DNA of 64,000 nucleotides from assembly GCF_040050925.1 (NCBI RefSeq), contig NZ_CP157390.1, forward strand, positions 3,038,001 to 3,102,000. Direction: 5' to 3'. A program made the position numbers and the translations under genes. Positions 49,169 to 57,452 of this stretch are shown here, one piece after another. This DNA is from Leifsonia sp. NPDC080035 (GTDB taxonomy: Bacteria > Actinomycetota > Actinomycetes > Actinomycetales > Microbacteriaceae). A model generated the notes under the pieces. The model was not told the DNA's origin. It worked only from the letters and a program-made list of their open reading frames with translations, and ran no database searches. The number at the start of each line of letters is the position of its first letter. Position 1 is the first letter of the stretch.

Positions 49169-50797
49169 CTAGGTGAAGAGGACGAGCAGGATCGTCCCGA
49201 TGCCCGTGAGGACGGCGACCACCACCGTCCACCAGATGGTCAGGCGCAGGACGGAGCCCTCCTGACCCTTGATGCCGGCGATGCTCGTGCCGAGCACGAT
49301 GTTCGCCGGCGCGATCGCGTTGCCGTACGCGCTTCCTGCCGCCTGAGCGGCGATGATGGACTCCGCACTGATGCCGTGCAGATGCGCGACATCGCTCTGG
49401 ACGCCGCCGAACAGCACGTTGGATGCGGTGGAGCTCGAGGTCATGAACGCGCCGAGCGCACCGATCAGGCTCGAGATGCCGGCGTAGACCAGGGGAGGCG
49501 AGATCGCGGCGATGCCGAGCGCGATGGTCTGCGACTGTCCGCTGTGGTCGAGGATCCGGCTGGTCACCAGGAACGCGATCACCGGCACCGACGCGGGCAC
49601 CGCGTCGGTCAGCAGTGCCGACCAGATCCGCTCCGGCTTCTCCCGCTGCGCCCACAACCGGTAGTAGCCCTTGGCGCGGTACACGATCCAGACGACGATC
49701 GCCGTCACCAGCAGCATCATGCCCGGATGCGTGAACACGCTGACCGGGGCATAGCTGTCCGTCGCAGCGTTGTGGATGCCATAGCCGGTGTCCACCGCGG
49801 GAAACGGGAGGCCGACCCGGAACTGCCGAAGGGTGTCGTTGATCGGCGGGATGAGCAGCACGCTCAGCGTCACGATCGGCAGGATGATGTACGGCAGGAA
49901 CGACATCAGCAGGCTCATCACGGGCGGACGCTCGTCGCCGGCGTCCTCCACCGGGCGCTCGACCATCGCGGGCCGCACCGGGACGTTGCGGATCGGCTCC
50001 CCGTAGCGACGCCACCGCGAGAGCGGGTACAGCGCGACCAGGGCGACAGCGGCGGCGAGGAACGTCGAGAGCTCCGGGCTGAACAGCGTCGCCAGCATCT
50101 GACCGACACCGAGGATCGTGCCGAGGATCAGCACGATCGGCCACGCGTGCCGGATCGCCGCCCAGCGCCCGTAGAACCACACGACCAGGAACCCGCCGAG
50201 GTAGGTCGGGATCAGGATCAGCAGGGCCGACTGGAACGCCGCCTTCACCAGGTCGTCCAGGTCGGCGACCTGCACCGTCGCCAGCCAGCCGACGCCGAGG
50301 GTGCCGAAGAAGCGCGCCCAGGCGTGGGCGAGCACGCCCATCGCGACCGCGTACACCGGCTTCACGCCGATGGCGATCAGCAGCGGGACGACGACGGCGA
50401 CAGGAGCGCCGAAACCGGCGATGCCCTGCAGGAACGACGCGAACACCCAGGAGAGCGCGAGGATGATGAACAGCTCGTTGCGGCTGAACCGCGAGATCCC
50501 GCGCCGGAGGGCGTCGTACGCTCCGGCCTGCTTCGTCACCTGGTAGAGCAGCAGGGCCGGCCAGATGACATAGAGGATGAACACCGCATCCCACACGCCC
50601 TTCGCGGACGCGATGGCGAGGGTGTCCCACGGCGTGCGGAAGGCGAAGACCGCCACGAGCGCGGCGATGAACATCGCGATCGGCGCCGCCTCCGGCGCGC
50701 GCCAGCGCAGGGGGACGAGGAAGACGAGCAGCGCCACGATCGGCAGAACGGCGAGCACCCAGTGCAGCAGGTCCGTCGGTAGTTGCGCCGTATTCAT
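49169..50797 (-). CDS. L-lactate permease family transporter (LctP/LldP)
   Basis: This 542-aa permease of the LctP family has about 13 spans. Conserved parts are WPALLLYQVTKQAGAYDALR, SFLQGIAGFGAPVAVVVPLL, the HAWARFFGTLGVGW segment, and the C-terminal SIAGIKGQEGSVLRLTIWWT. Members move L-lactate or glycolate with protons. In this operon, with GGT and an SLC13-like carrier, another carboxylate is equally possible. A promoter at about 50872-50901 is likely. Confidence 0.88.
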   Translation of the reverse strand: MNTAQLPTDLLHWVLAVLPIVALLVFLVPLRWRAPEAAPIAMFIAALVAVFAFRTPWDTLAIASAKGVWDAVFILYVIWPALLLYQVTKQAGAYDALRRGISRFSRNELFIILALSWVFASFLQGIAGFGAPVAVVVPLLIAIGVKPVYAVAMGVLAHAWARFFGTLGVGWLATVQVADLDDLVKAAFQSALLILIPTYLGGFLVVWFYGRWAAIRHAWPIVLILGTILGVGQMLATLFSPELSTFLAAAVALVALYPLSRWRRYGEPIRNVPVRPAMVERPVEDAGDERPPVMSLLMSFLPYIILPIVTLSVLLIPPINDTLRQFRVGLPFPAVDTGYGIHNAATDSYAPVSVFTHPGMMLLVTAIVVWIVYRAKGYYRLWAQREKPERIWSALLTDAVPASVPVIAFLVTSRILDHSGQSQTIALGIAAISPPLVYAGISSLIGALGAFMTSSSTASNVLFGGVQSDVAHLHGISAESIIAAQAAGSAYGNAIAPANIVLGTSIAGIKGQEGSVLRLTIWWTVVVAVLTGIGTILLVLFT

Positions 50798-50871
50798 GCG
50801 ACCCCCAATAGCGCCGTCCCGTCGCGCAAGGCGGGAACCGCGGCCGCCTGGCCGGCCGCAGCAACAGGTGA

Positions 50872-50901
50872 ATACTGCTCCCGCTCTCAGGGATTCCGCA
50901 A
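50872..50901 (-). promoter_or_regulatory. possible promoter of the lactate permease operon
   Basis: On the minus strand TTGCGG (50901-50896) and CAGTAT (50877-50872) are 18 nt apart, about 75 nt before the ATG. A GCGGCCG/CGGCCGC inverted repeat (50840-50846, 50853-50859) follows in the leader. Boxes are moderate. Confidence 0.35.
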
Positions 50902-50938
50902 GACCCGCCGTTCTACGGTGTCGCTGCGCTCTCCGGCG

Positions 50939-51787
50939 TCACTGCCCGAAGGCCCACTCCAGCGCCGGGGCGAGGGCGGTGAGCACGGAGACGTGGCCCT
51001 CGTGCGGCCGCAGCCACAGCTCTGCCTGCGGGAGGCGCTCCAGCATCCAGCCGGCGTGGGTGGCGGGGACGACGCGGTCGCGGCCGCCCTGCACCAGAAG
51101 GGTGGGGACCGTGACCGAGCCGAGCTCGACGCCCCACGGGGCCACGTAGGCGAGGTCGTCGTCGATCTCGCCCTGGTGCCCCTCGGCCGCGCCCGCTCCG
51201 GCGTCCTGGCCGAGGGCGCGCCACACACCCTCCAGCTCCGCATAGTCGCGCTGCGTGAAGGAATCGGGGTCGAACTCCGCGGTGGCGGCGTGGGCGGTGC
51301 GCGCCGCCGGCCCGGCGAGCGCGGCCTGGAGGCCACCCGGGTCGGTCATCCCGGCGAACCAGTCCGGCGAGCCCCAGAACGGCGCGATGCCGGCGAGGGC
51401 GACAACGGCGGTCACCCTGCGCGGTGCGAGCGCGGCGCAGGCCAGCGCGTGCGGACCGCCGCCGGAGGCGCCCGCGGTCACGAACCGGTCGACGCCGAGG
51501 GCGTCGAGCACGGCGATGACGTCGGCGGCCGCGTCGGCCACCGTGCGGCCCGGAAGGGCATCGGAGCCGGGGTAGCCGGGGCGCGCGACGGACACGACCC
51601 GCACACCGCGGCGACCGGCCGCCTCGGCGATCGGCGCGATGACCGCGCCGGTCTGCGGCGTCCCGTGGTGCCACACCAGCACCGGGGCGTCATCCGGCCC
51701 TCCGGTGTCGAAGAAGCGCACGGAACGGCCGTCGGGCCGCGTGATCGACGCCGGCGTGGTGGGCCCCGATCCGGTCAGCCCCGCCAC
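50939..51787 (-). CDS. alpha/beta hydrolase
   Basis: This 282-aa hydrolase of the alpha/beta fold has WHHGTPQTG near residues 39-47, the nucleophile elbow AGASGGGPHAL with Ser at about 109, and the catalytic Asp and His in GGRDRVVP and EGHVSVLT. The GTG start lies 13 nt inside the deaminase gene, which suggests co-expression. The substrate is unknown. Confidence 0.82.
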   Translation of the reverse strand: MAGLTGSGPTTPASITRPDGRSVRFFDTGGPDDAPVLVWHHGTPQTGAVIAPIAEAAGRRGVRVVSVARPGYPGSDALPGRTVADAAADVIAVLDALGVDRFVTAGASGGGPHALACAALAPRRVTAVVALAGIAPFWGSPDWFAGMTDPGGLQAALAGPAARTAHAATAEFDPDSFTQRDYAELEGVWRALGQDAGAGAAEGHQGEIDDDLAYVAPWGVELGSVTVPTLLVQGGRDRVVPATHAGWMLERLPQAELWLRPHEGHVSVLTALAPALEWAFGQ

Positions 51788-52788
51788 GCGTCCACCGCCT
51801 GCTGCAGCTCGGCCTTGCGCGCGGTGGAGGCGAAGGAGGCGTGGATGGAGGTGCGCGCGTACCGCTCCGCCTGGTCTGCCGTGAGGCCGAGTGCGTCGCG
51901 GACGGCCGTGTAGTTCTCACCGATGTAGCCGCCGAAGTAGGCGGGGTCGTCGGAGTTGATCGTCACGAGGACTCCCGCCTCCTCCAGCCGGTGCAGGGGA
52001 TGAGCGGCCAGCTCGGGGACGGTGCGCAGGCGCACGTTCGAGAGCGGGCAGACCGTCAACGGCACGGCCTCCTCGGCCAGCCGGTCCAGCAGCGCCGGGT
52101 CCTCGATCGCCCGGATGCCGTGGTCGATGCGCTCCACCCCCAGGACATCGAGCGCCTGGACGATGTAGGCGGGCGGACCCTCCTCGCCGGCGTGCGCGAC
52201 CGCGTGCAGGCCGGCATCCCTCGCGCGGGCGAACACGTCCCGGAACAGCTCCGGCGGGTAGCCCACCTCCGCGGAGTCGAGCCCGACCCCGAGCAGCCGG
52301 TCAGGCCGGGTCAGGGCGGCGCTCAGGATGGCGTCCGCCGACTCCACCGGCTGATCGCGCAGGAAGCAGAGGATGAGCCCGCCGCTGATACCGAGGTCGC
52401 GCTCGCCCTCGGCGATGGCGCCGGAGATGCCGTCGACGACCGCCTCGATCGGGATGCCGCGCTCGACGTGCGCCTGCGGGTCGAAGAAGAGCTCGGCGTG
52501 CCGGACGCCCTGCTCGGACGCGGTGCGCAGGTAGCGGCGGGTGAGCTCGGCGAAGTCGTCCTCGGTGCGCAGGACGTCCATGGTCGCGTAGTAGAGGTCG
52601 AGGAAGGACTGCAGGTCGGAGAACTCGTACTGCTCGGCCAGCTGCTCCACCGAGTCGTAGGGGAGTGAGACGCCGTTGCGGGCGGCGAGCTCGAACGCGA
52701 GCTCGGGCTCGAGCGTCCCCTCGATGTGCAGGTGCAGCTCGGCCTTGGGCAGGGCATACAGGGCGGAATCGGACGGCTGGGCGGTCAT
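51775..52788 (-). CDS. adenosine deaminase family enzyme, adenine deaminase-like
   Basis: This 337-aa zinc hydrolase removes the amino group from adenosine or adenine. Metal ligands: AELHLHIEGTL (His19, His21), HAGEEGP with His and catalytic Glu, ERIDHGIRA and SDDPAYFGGY with the Asp pair. EGTLEPELAF and the HAGEEGP and SDDPAYFGGY forms resemble adenine deaminases of this family more than adenosine deaminases; activity on adenine is an inference from these motifs. The ATG 52788 follows GAGGAT. A promoter of the neighbour gene lies 80 nt upstream on the other strand. Confidence 0.88.
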   Translation of the reverse strand: MTAQPSDSALYALPKAELHLHIEGTLEPELAFELAARNGVSLPYDSVEQLAEQYEFSDLQSFLDLYYATMDVLRTEDDFAELTRRYLRTASEQGVRHAELFFDPQAHVERGIPIEAVVDGISGAIAEGERDLGISGGLILCFLRDQPVESADAILSAALTRPDRLLGVGLDSAEVGYPPELFRDVFARARDAGLHAVAHAGEEGPPAYIVQALDVLGVERIDHGIRAIEDPALLDRLAEEAVPLTVCPLSNVRLRTVPELAAHPLHRLEEAGVLVTINSDDPAYFGGYIGENYTAVRDALGLTADQAERYARTSIHASFASTARKAELQQAVDAWRG

Positions 52789-52864
52789 GCATCGATCCTC
52801 CCACCCGGCCGGGCGGCGCACGCAATCCTCCCCGCGGATGACGCGCGTGCGGTCGCCCGCTGGT

Positions 52865-52870
52865 TAGCGT
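52865..52870 (+). promoter_or_regulatory. -10 box, leaderless start of the DUF2809 gene
   Basis: TAGCGT ends 6 nt before the ATG at 52877. GGAGG fills the space and is too close to serve as a normal ribosome-binding site. Confidence 0.4.
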
Positions 52871-52876
52871 CGGAGG

Positions 52877-53338
52877 ATGACCGGGATCGTGAGGCGCCGC
52901 ACAGCCCTGCTCACGGCGGCCGTCCTCATCGTGGTCGCTGGGCTGACCGTCCACAAGACCGTGGACGGCTGGGCCGGCGCCTTCGCCGGGGACGCCCTGT
53001 ACGCGGTCCTGATGGTGACGCTCGTGGCGCTCCTCGCTCCGCGCTTGGCCGCACGGTGGGCGGGGGCGATCGGCTTCGCCGTGTGCGCGACGGTAGAGGT
53101 GCTCCAATTGACGGGCGTCCCCGCGGTGCTGTCGGCAGCGGTTCCGGGAGCCGAGCTCGTGCTCGGGTCGACCTTCCAGTGGAGCGACCTGGTCGCCTAC
53201 GCGATCGGGGCCGCAGGCGCGGCCGCCCTGTACGCCGCGTCGGTCAGACGCGCAGCAGGATCTTCCCGAGGTGCGCGGAGGACTCCATCCGCCGGTGAGC
53301 CTGCGCGGCGTCCTCGAGCGGGAACACCGCGTCGATGA
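52877..53338 (+). CDS. DUF2809 family membrane protein
   Basis: This 153-aa protein has four hydrophobic segments, consistent with the small DUF2809 membrane family; WAGAFAGDALYAVLM and DLVAYAIGAAGAAAL are typical. The last 30 residues (from VRRAAG) are Arg-, Ala- and Pro-rich and overlap the quinone oxidoreductase gene by 95 bp in antisense. The tail may be a non-conserved extension. Function is unknown. Confidence 0.7.
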   Translation: MTGIVRRRTALLTAAVLIVVAGLTVHKTVDGWAGAFAGDALYAVLMVTLVALLAPRLAARWAGAIGFAVCATVEVLQLTGVPAVLSAAVPGAELVLGSTFQWSDLVAYAIGAAGAAALYAASVRRAAGSSRGARRTPSAGEPARRPRAGTPRR

Positions 53339-54221
53339 CCGGGCGGACGGTGCCGTCCGCGATCAGGGGCCAGACGTGCTCCCGCACGGCCGCGATGATC
53401 GCGGTGCGTTCGGCGAGCGGGCGCGCCCGGAGCGTCGTGCCCTGGATGCGCGCACGCTTGCTCATCAGCATCCCCATGTCCACCGCGGCGAGGGTCCTGT
53501 CCCTGACCGCGATCGACATGATCCTGCCGCCGGTCGCGAGCGCCTCCAGGTCGCGGGGGATGTAGGCGCCGCCGACGATGTCGAGGACGACGTCCACGCC
53601 GCGTCCGCCGGTCGCCGCCAGCGCGGCGGCGACGAAGTCGTCTGTGCGGTAGTCGACGGCGGCGTCGGCGCCGAGTCGCCGGCAGAAATCGGCCTTCTCC
53701 CGGCTGCCCGCCGTCGCGATGACGCTCGCGCCGAACGCGCGGGCCAGCTGGATCGCCATGCTGCCGATGCCGCTGCTGCCGCCGTGGACGAGGAGCGTCT
53801 CCCCGGCGCGGAGGCCGCCCAGGTCGACCACGTTCGACCACACCGTCGCGGTCACCTCCGGGAGCCCGGCCGCCTCCACGAGGTCGACGGAGTCCGGCAC
53901 GGGCAGCACGAGTCCCTGGTCCACGGTCACCTGCTCCGCGTAGCCGCCGCCGGGCAGGAGCGCGCACACCCGCTCGCCGACCGACCAGTCGGAGACGGCG
54001 TCGCCGACCGCGTCCACGACCCCGGAGACCTCGAGCCCCGGCCAGGCGGGCGCGCCGGCGGGGGAGGGGTAGTACCCGCGGCGCTGGCTGAGGTCGGCGC
54101 CGTTGACGCCGGCCGCCGTGACCCTGATGCGCACCTCGCGCTCCGCCGGCTGCGGTTCGGGGACGTCGGAGAGCGTGAGCGCGTCCGGTCCGCCCGGGGC
54201 GGGAACGGTCACGGCGCGCAT
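53244..54221 (-). CDS. NAD(P)H:quinone oxidoreductase (MDR family)
   Basis: This 325-aa zinc-independent medium-chain dehydrogenase/reductase has the N-terminal GroES-like domain, EVTATVWSNVV, and the dinucleotide-binding VHGGSSGIGSMAIQLARAFG at about residues 145-164. No catalytic zinc ligands are seen. The short GGSSGIG loop and the overall length match quinone oxidoreductase (QorA/PIG3). The ATG overlaps the stop of the ABC permease gene by one base, so it is the third gene of that leftward operon. Confidence 0.88.
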   Translation of the reverse strand: MRAVTVPAPGGPDALTLSDVPEPQPAEREVRIRVTAAGVNGADLSQRRGYYPSPAGAPAWPGLEVSGVVDAVGDAVSDWSVGERVCALLPGGGYAEQVTVDQGLVLPVPDSVDLVEAAGLPEVTATVWSNVVDLGGLRAGETLLVHGGSSGIGSMAIQLARAFGASVIATAGSREKADFCRRLGADAAVDYRTDDFVAAALAATGGRGVDVVLDIVGGAYIPRDLEALATGGRIMSIAVRDRTLAAVDMGMLMSKRARIQGTTLRARPLAERTAIIAAVREHVWPLIADGTVRPVIDAVFPLEDAAQAHRRMESSAHLGKILLRV

Positions 54222-55465
54222 CAGCGCATCCCGGTCCGCTCGGCGGCGGGACGCCTGCTCAGCACATCCCGGATCTTCACCTTGCTGGAGTACTCGATCG
54301 AGCCGTACCGGAACAGCCGCGCCGCGAGCCGCAACACGATCGCCGCGAGCACGAACAGCTCGACGATGATGATGATCGCCTGCCAGAGCGGCAGCGAGCC
54401 GAACGCGTTCAGGATGAGCGCCGTGATCGGCGCGGTGTACGGGAAGTAGGCGAGGATCTGCACGATCGGCGCCTGCGGCGAGCTGACCGCGAAGCCGGAC
54501 GCGTACAGCGGGATCACCACGGCGAAGATCACAACGGAGAACACCGGCGCCGCATCCTTCGCCGTCGGCATCACCGCGCCCACGGCGACGAGCGTCCCGG
54601 TGAAGAGGGCGAAGCCGCCGATCAGGATCAGCGCGCCGACGATCATCTTCTGCGGGTCGAAGACCAGCCCGCTGAGGTCGAGGCTCGGGATGTTGAGCTG
54701 ATCCCGGAAGAACAGGAAGCCGATCAGCATCGGCAGGGCGAACACCGCGATCTGGATGATCCCGATGGCGAACAGCGAGATCACCTTGCCGATCAGCAGG
54801 TTCGTCGGGTTGATCGTGGTCAGGATCATCTCCGTGACGCGGTTCTCCTTCTCCTCGAGCGTGGAGTTCAGCATCTGGTTGCCGAGGAACACGATCACGA
54901 TGAAGAACGCGGCGAGGAAGATCAGCGCGGGCAGGATCGCCTCGAAGCCGGGAGCGACCTTCCCGTCCTTGAACGTCGTCGTCGCCGTGTCCACCTCGCC
55001 GCGGAGGATGGCGACATCCACCGGCCGGTCGAGCGACTTCTCCACGCTCGTGGACAGCAGCGACTCGGCGACGGCGGAGTAGCGGCTGTTCTGGAACAGG
55101 CCGGCGTCGGCGCCGTAGACGCGCACCGTCTCCTTCGCGGGGTTCGCCGGGTAGTCGAAGAACGCCTCGGTGCCGCCGATCTGCACCTCCTCGACGCCCT
55201 CGGAGCTGCTCTCGACCTTCTCGCCGCCGTACTCGCGGGCGATCGCCGGGTCGATGAGGCCGGAGGCGTCGGCGTACAGGAACTCGAAGCGCGCGTTCTT
55301 CTGCTGATCGGCGGTGTTCGCGGTCGAGACGTTTGAAGCGATGATCAGGCCGCCGAGACCGAACACGAGGATGGGGAGGATGAGCGTCACGGCCCAGAAC
55401 CGCCGCTTGGAGACGGTCCTCAGGAACTCGAACGATATGACGGTGGAGAGGTTGTGGCGGGCCAT
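54221..55465 (-). CDS. ABC-2 type permease (Na+ efflux NatB-like)
   Basis: This 414-aa membrane protein has one N-terminal span, a large outer domain (about 45-175), and five or so spans toward the C-terminus. STLEEKENRVTEMILTTINP is the conserved cytoplasmic region of NatB/CcmB-like permeases. It starts 3 nt after the ATPase gene ends, so it forms the export complex with it. The cargo could be sodium, an antibiotic or another compound. Confidence 0.85.
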   Translation of the reverse strand: MARHNLSTVISFEFLRTVSKRRFWAVTLILPILVFGLGGLIIASNVSTANTADQQKNARFEFLYADASGLIDPAIAREYGGEKVESSSEGVEEVQIGGTEAFFDYPANPAKETVRVYGADAGLFQNSRYSAVAESLLSTSVEKSLDRPVDVAILRGEVDTATTTFKDGKVAPGFEAILPALIFLAAFFIVIVFLGNQMLNSTLEEKENRVTEMILTTINPTNLLIGKVISLFAIGIIQIAVFALPMLIGFLFFRDQLNIPSLDLSGLVFDPQKMIVGALILIGGFALFTGTLVAVGAVMPTAKDAAPVFSVVIFAVVIPLYASGFAVSSPQAPIVQILAYFPYTAPITALILNAFGSLPLWQAIIIIVELFVLAAIVLRLAARLFRYGSIEYSSKVKIRDVLSRRPAAERTGMR

Positions 55466-55467
55466 GG

Positions 55468-56388
55468 TCAGTCCTCCTCGCGGCTCTCGGAGCCGTACAC
55501 CTCGACGAAGATGTCGTCGAGGGATTTGCGGGTGGGAGCGAAGCGGGTGATGTCGAGGCCGGCACCGATCAGCCCGCGCAGGATGGCGGCGGTGTCGGCG
55601 TCGTTCGCGACCTCCAGCTCGGCGCGGCCGCCGGCGTCGCTCGCGATGCGGTAGTCGGGGGAGGAGGGGATCACGCCGTCGTGTTCCACGCGGATGATCG
55701 TGCCGCCGAACTGCTCCTGCACCTCGGAGACGGTGCCGTAGGCGCGGGAGACGCCGTCCTTCAGGAGGATGACGCGGTCGCAGAGCCGCTCGACCTCCTC
55801 CATCTGGTGCGTCACCATCATCACCGTGGAGCCCGCGCGCTTCTGGTCGTCGATGATGTCCATCAGCAGGCGCCGGTTGACCGGGTCGAAGCCCTTGGTC
55901 GGCTCGTCGAGGATGAGCAGCTCCGGCTGGTTCATGATCGTCACCCCGAGCTGCACCTTCTGCTGCTGGCCGCCGGAGAGCTTGTCGAGGCGCACCTTCT
56001 CCTTGTCGCCGAGCCCGACGCGCTCCAGGTACTCGCGCGACCAGCGGCGCGCCTGCTCCTTGCCGAGGCCCTTCAGCTTGCCGAAGTAGACCATCACGTC
56101 GATGACAGACTCCTTCTTGTACAGCCCGCGCTCCTCCGGAAGGTAGCCGAGACGCTCGCCGACCTCGGGCGTGAAGACCGTGCCGTCGATGTGCAGCACG
56201 CCCGCGGTCGGCTGGTAGATGCCGAGCAGAGCACGGATGGTCGTGGTCTTACCGGAGCCGTTGCTGCCGAGGAAGCCGAACGTCTCACCGCGCGCGATGT
56301 CGAAGGAGAGGTCGCGGATCACGGTCGTGCGGCCGAAGTCCATCCGGAAATCGGCGATGTGGACGAGGGGTTCGGTGGAGTCGCTCAC
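55468..56388 (-). CDS. ABC transporter ATP-binding protein (NatA-like)
   Basis: This 306-aa ATPase has Walker A GSNGSGKTTT near residue 40, signature LSGGQQQKVQLG, and LLILDEPTKGFDPVNRRLL. The C-terminal segment of about 70 residues contains a regulatory DUF4162-like domain. The GTG start at 56388 follows TAGGCT by 7 nt, so the transcript is leaderless. It drives the permease encoded just downstream. Confidence 0.9.
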   Translation of the reverse strand: MSDSTEPLVHIADFRMDFGRTTVIRDLSFDIARGETFGFLGSNGSGKTTTIRALLGIYQPTAGVLHIDGTVFTPEVGERLGYLPEERGLYKKESVIDVMVYFGKLKGLGKEQARRWSREYLERVGLGDKEKVRLDKLSGGQQQKVQLGVTIMNQPELLILDEPTKGFDPVNRRLLMDIIDDQKRAGSTVMMVTHQMEEVERLCDRVILLKDGVSRAYGTVSEVQEQFGGTIIRVEHDGVIPSSPDYRIASDAGGRAELEVANDADTAAILRGLIGAGLDITRFAPTRKSLDDIFVEVYGSESREED

Positions 56389-56395
56389 ACGGTCG

Positions 56396-56401
56396 AGCCT
56401 A
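56396..56401 (-). promoter_or_regulatory. -10 box, leaderless start of the NatA-like operon
   Basis: TAGGCT on the minus strand lies 7 nt before the GTG at 56388. The ArsR gene promoter lies on the other strand in the same gap. Confidence 0.5.
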
Positions 56402-56480
56402 GGGGGAACGGCCTCTTGCGCAGAGGCCGACGCGCCCCTATGCTATTAAACGAAAGTGTTGAACAATGCAAAGGTTGCAC

Positions 56481-56849
56481 ATGGATGAGGACGCGGCGAC
56501 ACAGGACCGGCTCGACAGGGCGTTCCGGGCCCTCGCCGACCCGGTGCGCCGGGCGATGATCGCCCGCCTGAGCCGCGGCCCCGCCACCGTGAACGAGCTC
56601 GCCGAGCCGTTCGCGATCACGACGCAGGCCGTCTCCCGGCACATCCACGTGCTGGAGGAGGCCGGTCTCGTCACCCGCACCAGGGAGGCCCAGCGCCGCC
56701 CCGTCCACCTCGCGCCGACGGCTCTCGAGGAGCTGACCGGCTGGATCGACCGGTACCGCCTCGTCCACGAGCAGCGGTTCCGCACGCTCGACGCCGTGCT
56801 CGAGAAGCTCGACGGTCCCGGCGACGGGCGCACCGACACGAAGGAGTGA
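56481..56849 (+). CDS. ArsR-family transcriptional regulator
   Basis: This 122-aa winged-helix protein has RAFRALADPVRRAMIARLSR, then TVNELAEPFAITTQAVSRHI and HVLEEAGLVTR as the HTH. No metal-binding cysteine motif is seen. The ATG at 56481 follows AAAGG by 6 nt; the upstream ATG at 56466 is an alternative. TGCAA-AGG-TTGCA (56467-56479) overlaps the start and might be an autoregulatory site. It is followed by an SRPBCC gene, a pairing very common for this regulator type. Confidence 0.88.
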   Translation: MDEDAATQDRLDRAFRALADPVRRAMIARLSRGPATVNELAEPFAITTQAVSRHIHVLEEAGLVTRTREAQRRPVHLAPTALEELTGWIDRYRLVHEQRFRTLDAVLEKLDGPGDGRTDTKE

Positions 56850-56854
56850 GAACA

Positions 56855-57328
56855 ATGAGCAACGCCGTCACCATCACCGCCCCCGAGGGGCTGCCATTCA
56901 CCGACATCGAGCGGGAGTTCGACCACCCCGTCGAGACCGTCTTCCGTGCATACAAGGAGCCGGAGCTCGTGCAGCGCTGGCTGGGCCCGCGCGGCTACGA
57001 GATGGACGTGGAGGAGTACGACTTCCGCACCGGAGGGCGCTACCGCTACACGCACAGGGACGGCTCGTCCGAGTACCGGTTCAACGGCGTCTTCCACGTC
57101 GTACGGGACAACGAGTTCGCCATCCAGACGTTCGAGTTCGAGGGCGTGCCGGACGTGGTGAGCATCGAGTCCGTCACGTTCGAACCGCTGGAGGGCGGTC
57201 GCACGCGCGTGCGCGCCCACGCCGTCTACCCGACGGTGGAGGCGCGCGACGGCATGGTCGCCTCCGGCATGGAGCGCGGCGTCGTCGAGGGCTACGAGCG
57301 GCTCGACGAGGTGCTCGCCGGGGCGTGA
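56855..57328 (+). CDS. SRPBCC/AHSA1 family protein
   Basis: This 157-aa protein has the START-like fold of activator of Hsp90 ATPase homologues. Typical parts are REFDHPVETVFRAYKEPEL, QRWLGPRGYEMDVEEYDFR and the ending MERGVVEGYERLDEVL. It should bind a hydrophobic ligand. AAGGAG precedes the ATG, which lies 5 nt after the ArsR stop; the two genes form an operon. Confidence 0.88.
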   Translation: MSNAVTITAPEGLPFTDIEREFDHPVETVFRAYKEPELVQRWLGPRGYEMDVEEYDFRTGGRYRYTHRDGSSEYRFNGVFHVVRDNEFAIQTFEFEGVPDVVSIESVTFEPLEGGRTRVRAHAVYPTVEARDGMVASGMERGVVEGYERLDEVLAGA

Positions 57329-57372
57329 CCGCGTCGGCTCGGCTCGGCTCTCCTCGGCCCTCCTCGGCCTCG

Positions 57373-57435
57373 GCGACATTTGTGCCAAATCGTGGCTATG
57401 CCGCGCGTGCAATCGATATTTGCACCAAATGTCGC
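57373..57435. repeat. inverted repeat with TTTGnnCCAAA boxes between convergent genes
   Basis: GCGACATTTG (57373-57382) and CAAATGTCGC (57426-57435) are perfect arms. Each arm carries the box TTTG-TG-CCAAAT or TTTG-CA-CCAAAT. The spacing of 43 nt and the position between two converging genes suit either a terminator or a mobile intergenic repeat. Copies elsewhere in this window were not seen. Confidence 0.4.
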
Positions 57436-57452
57436 GGCGCTACCCGGCGGCG

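Noticed and set aside
48992..50782. 596-codon rightward frame opposite the lactate permease gene
   Set aside because: Antisense to the lactate permease and full of charged repeats; no domain is recognised.
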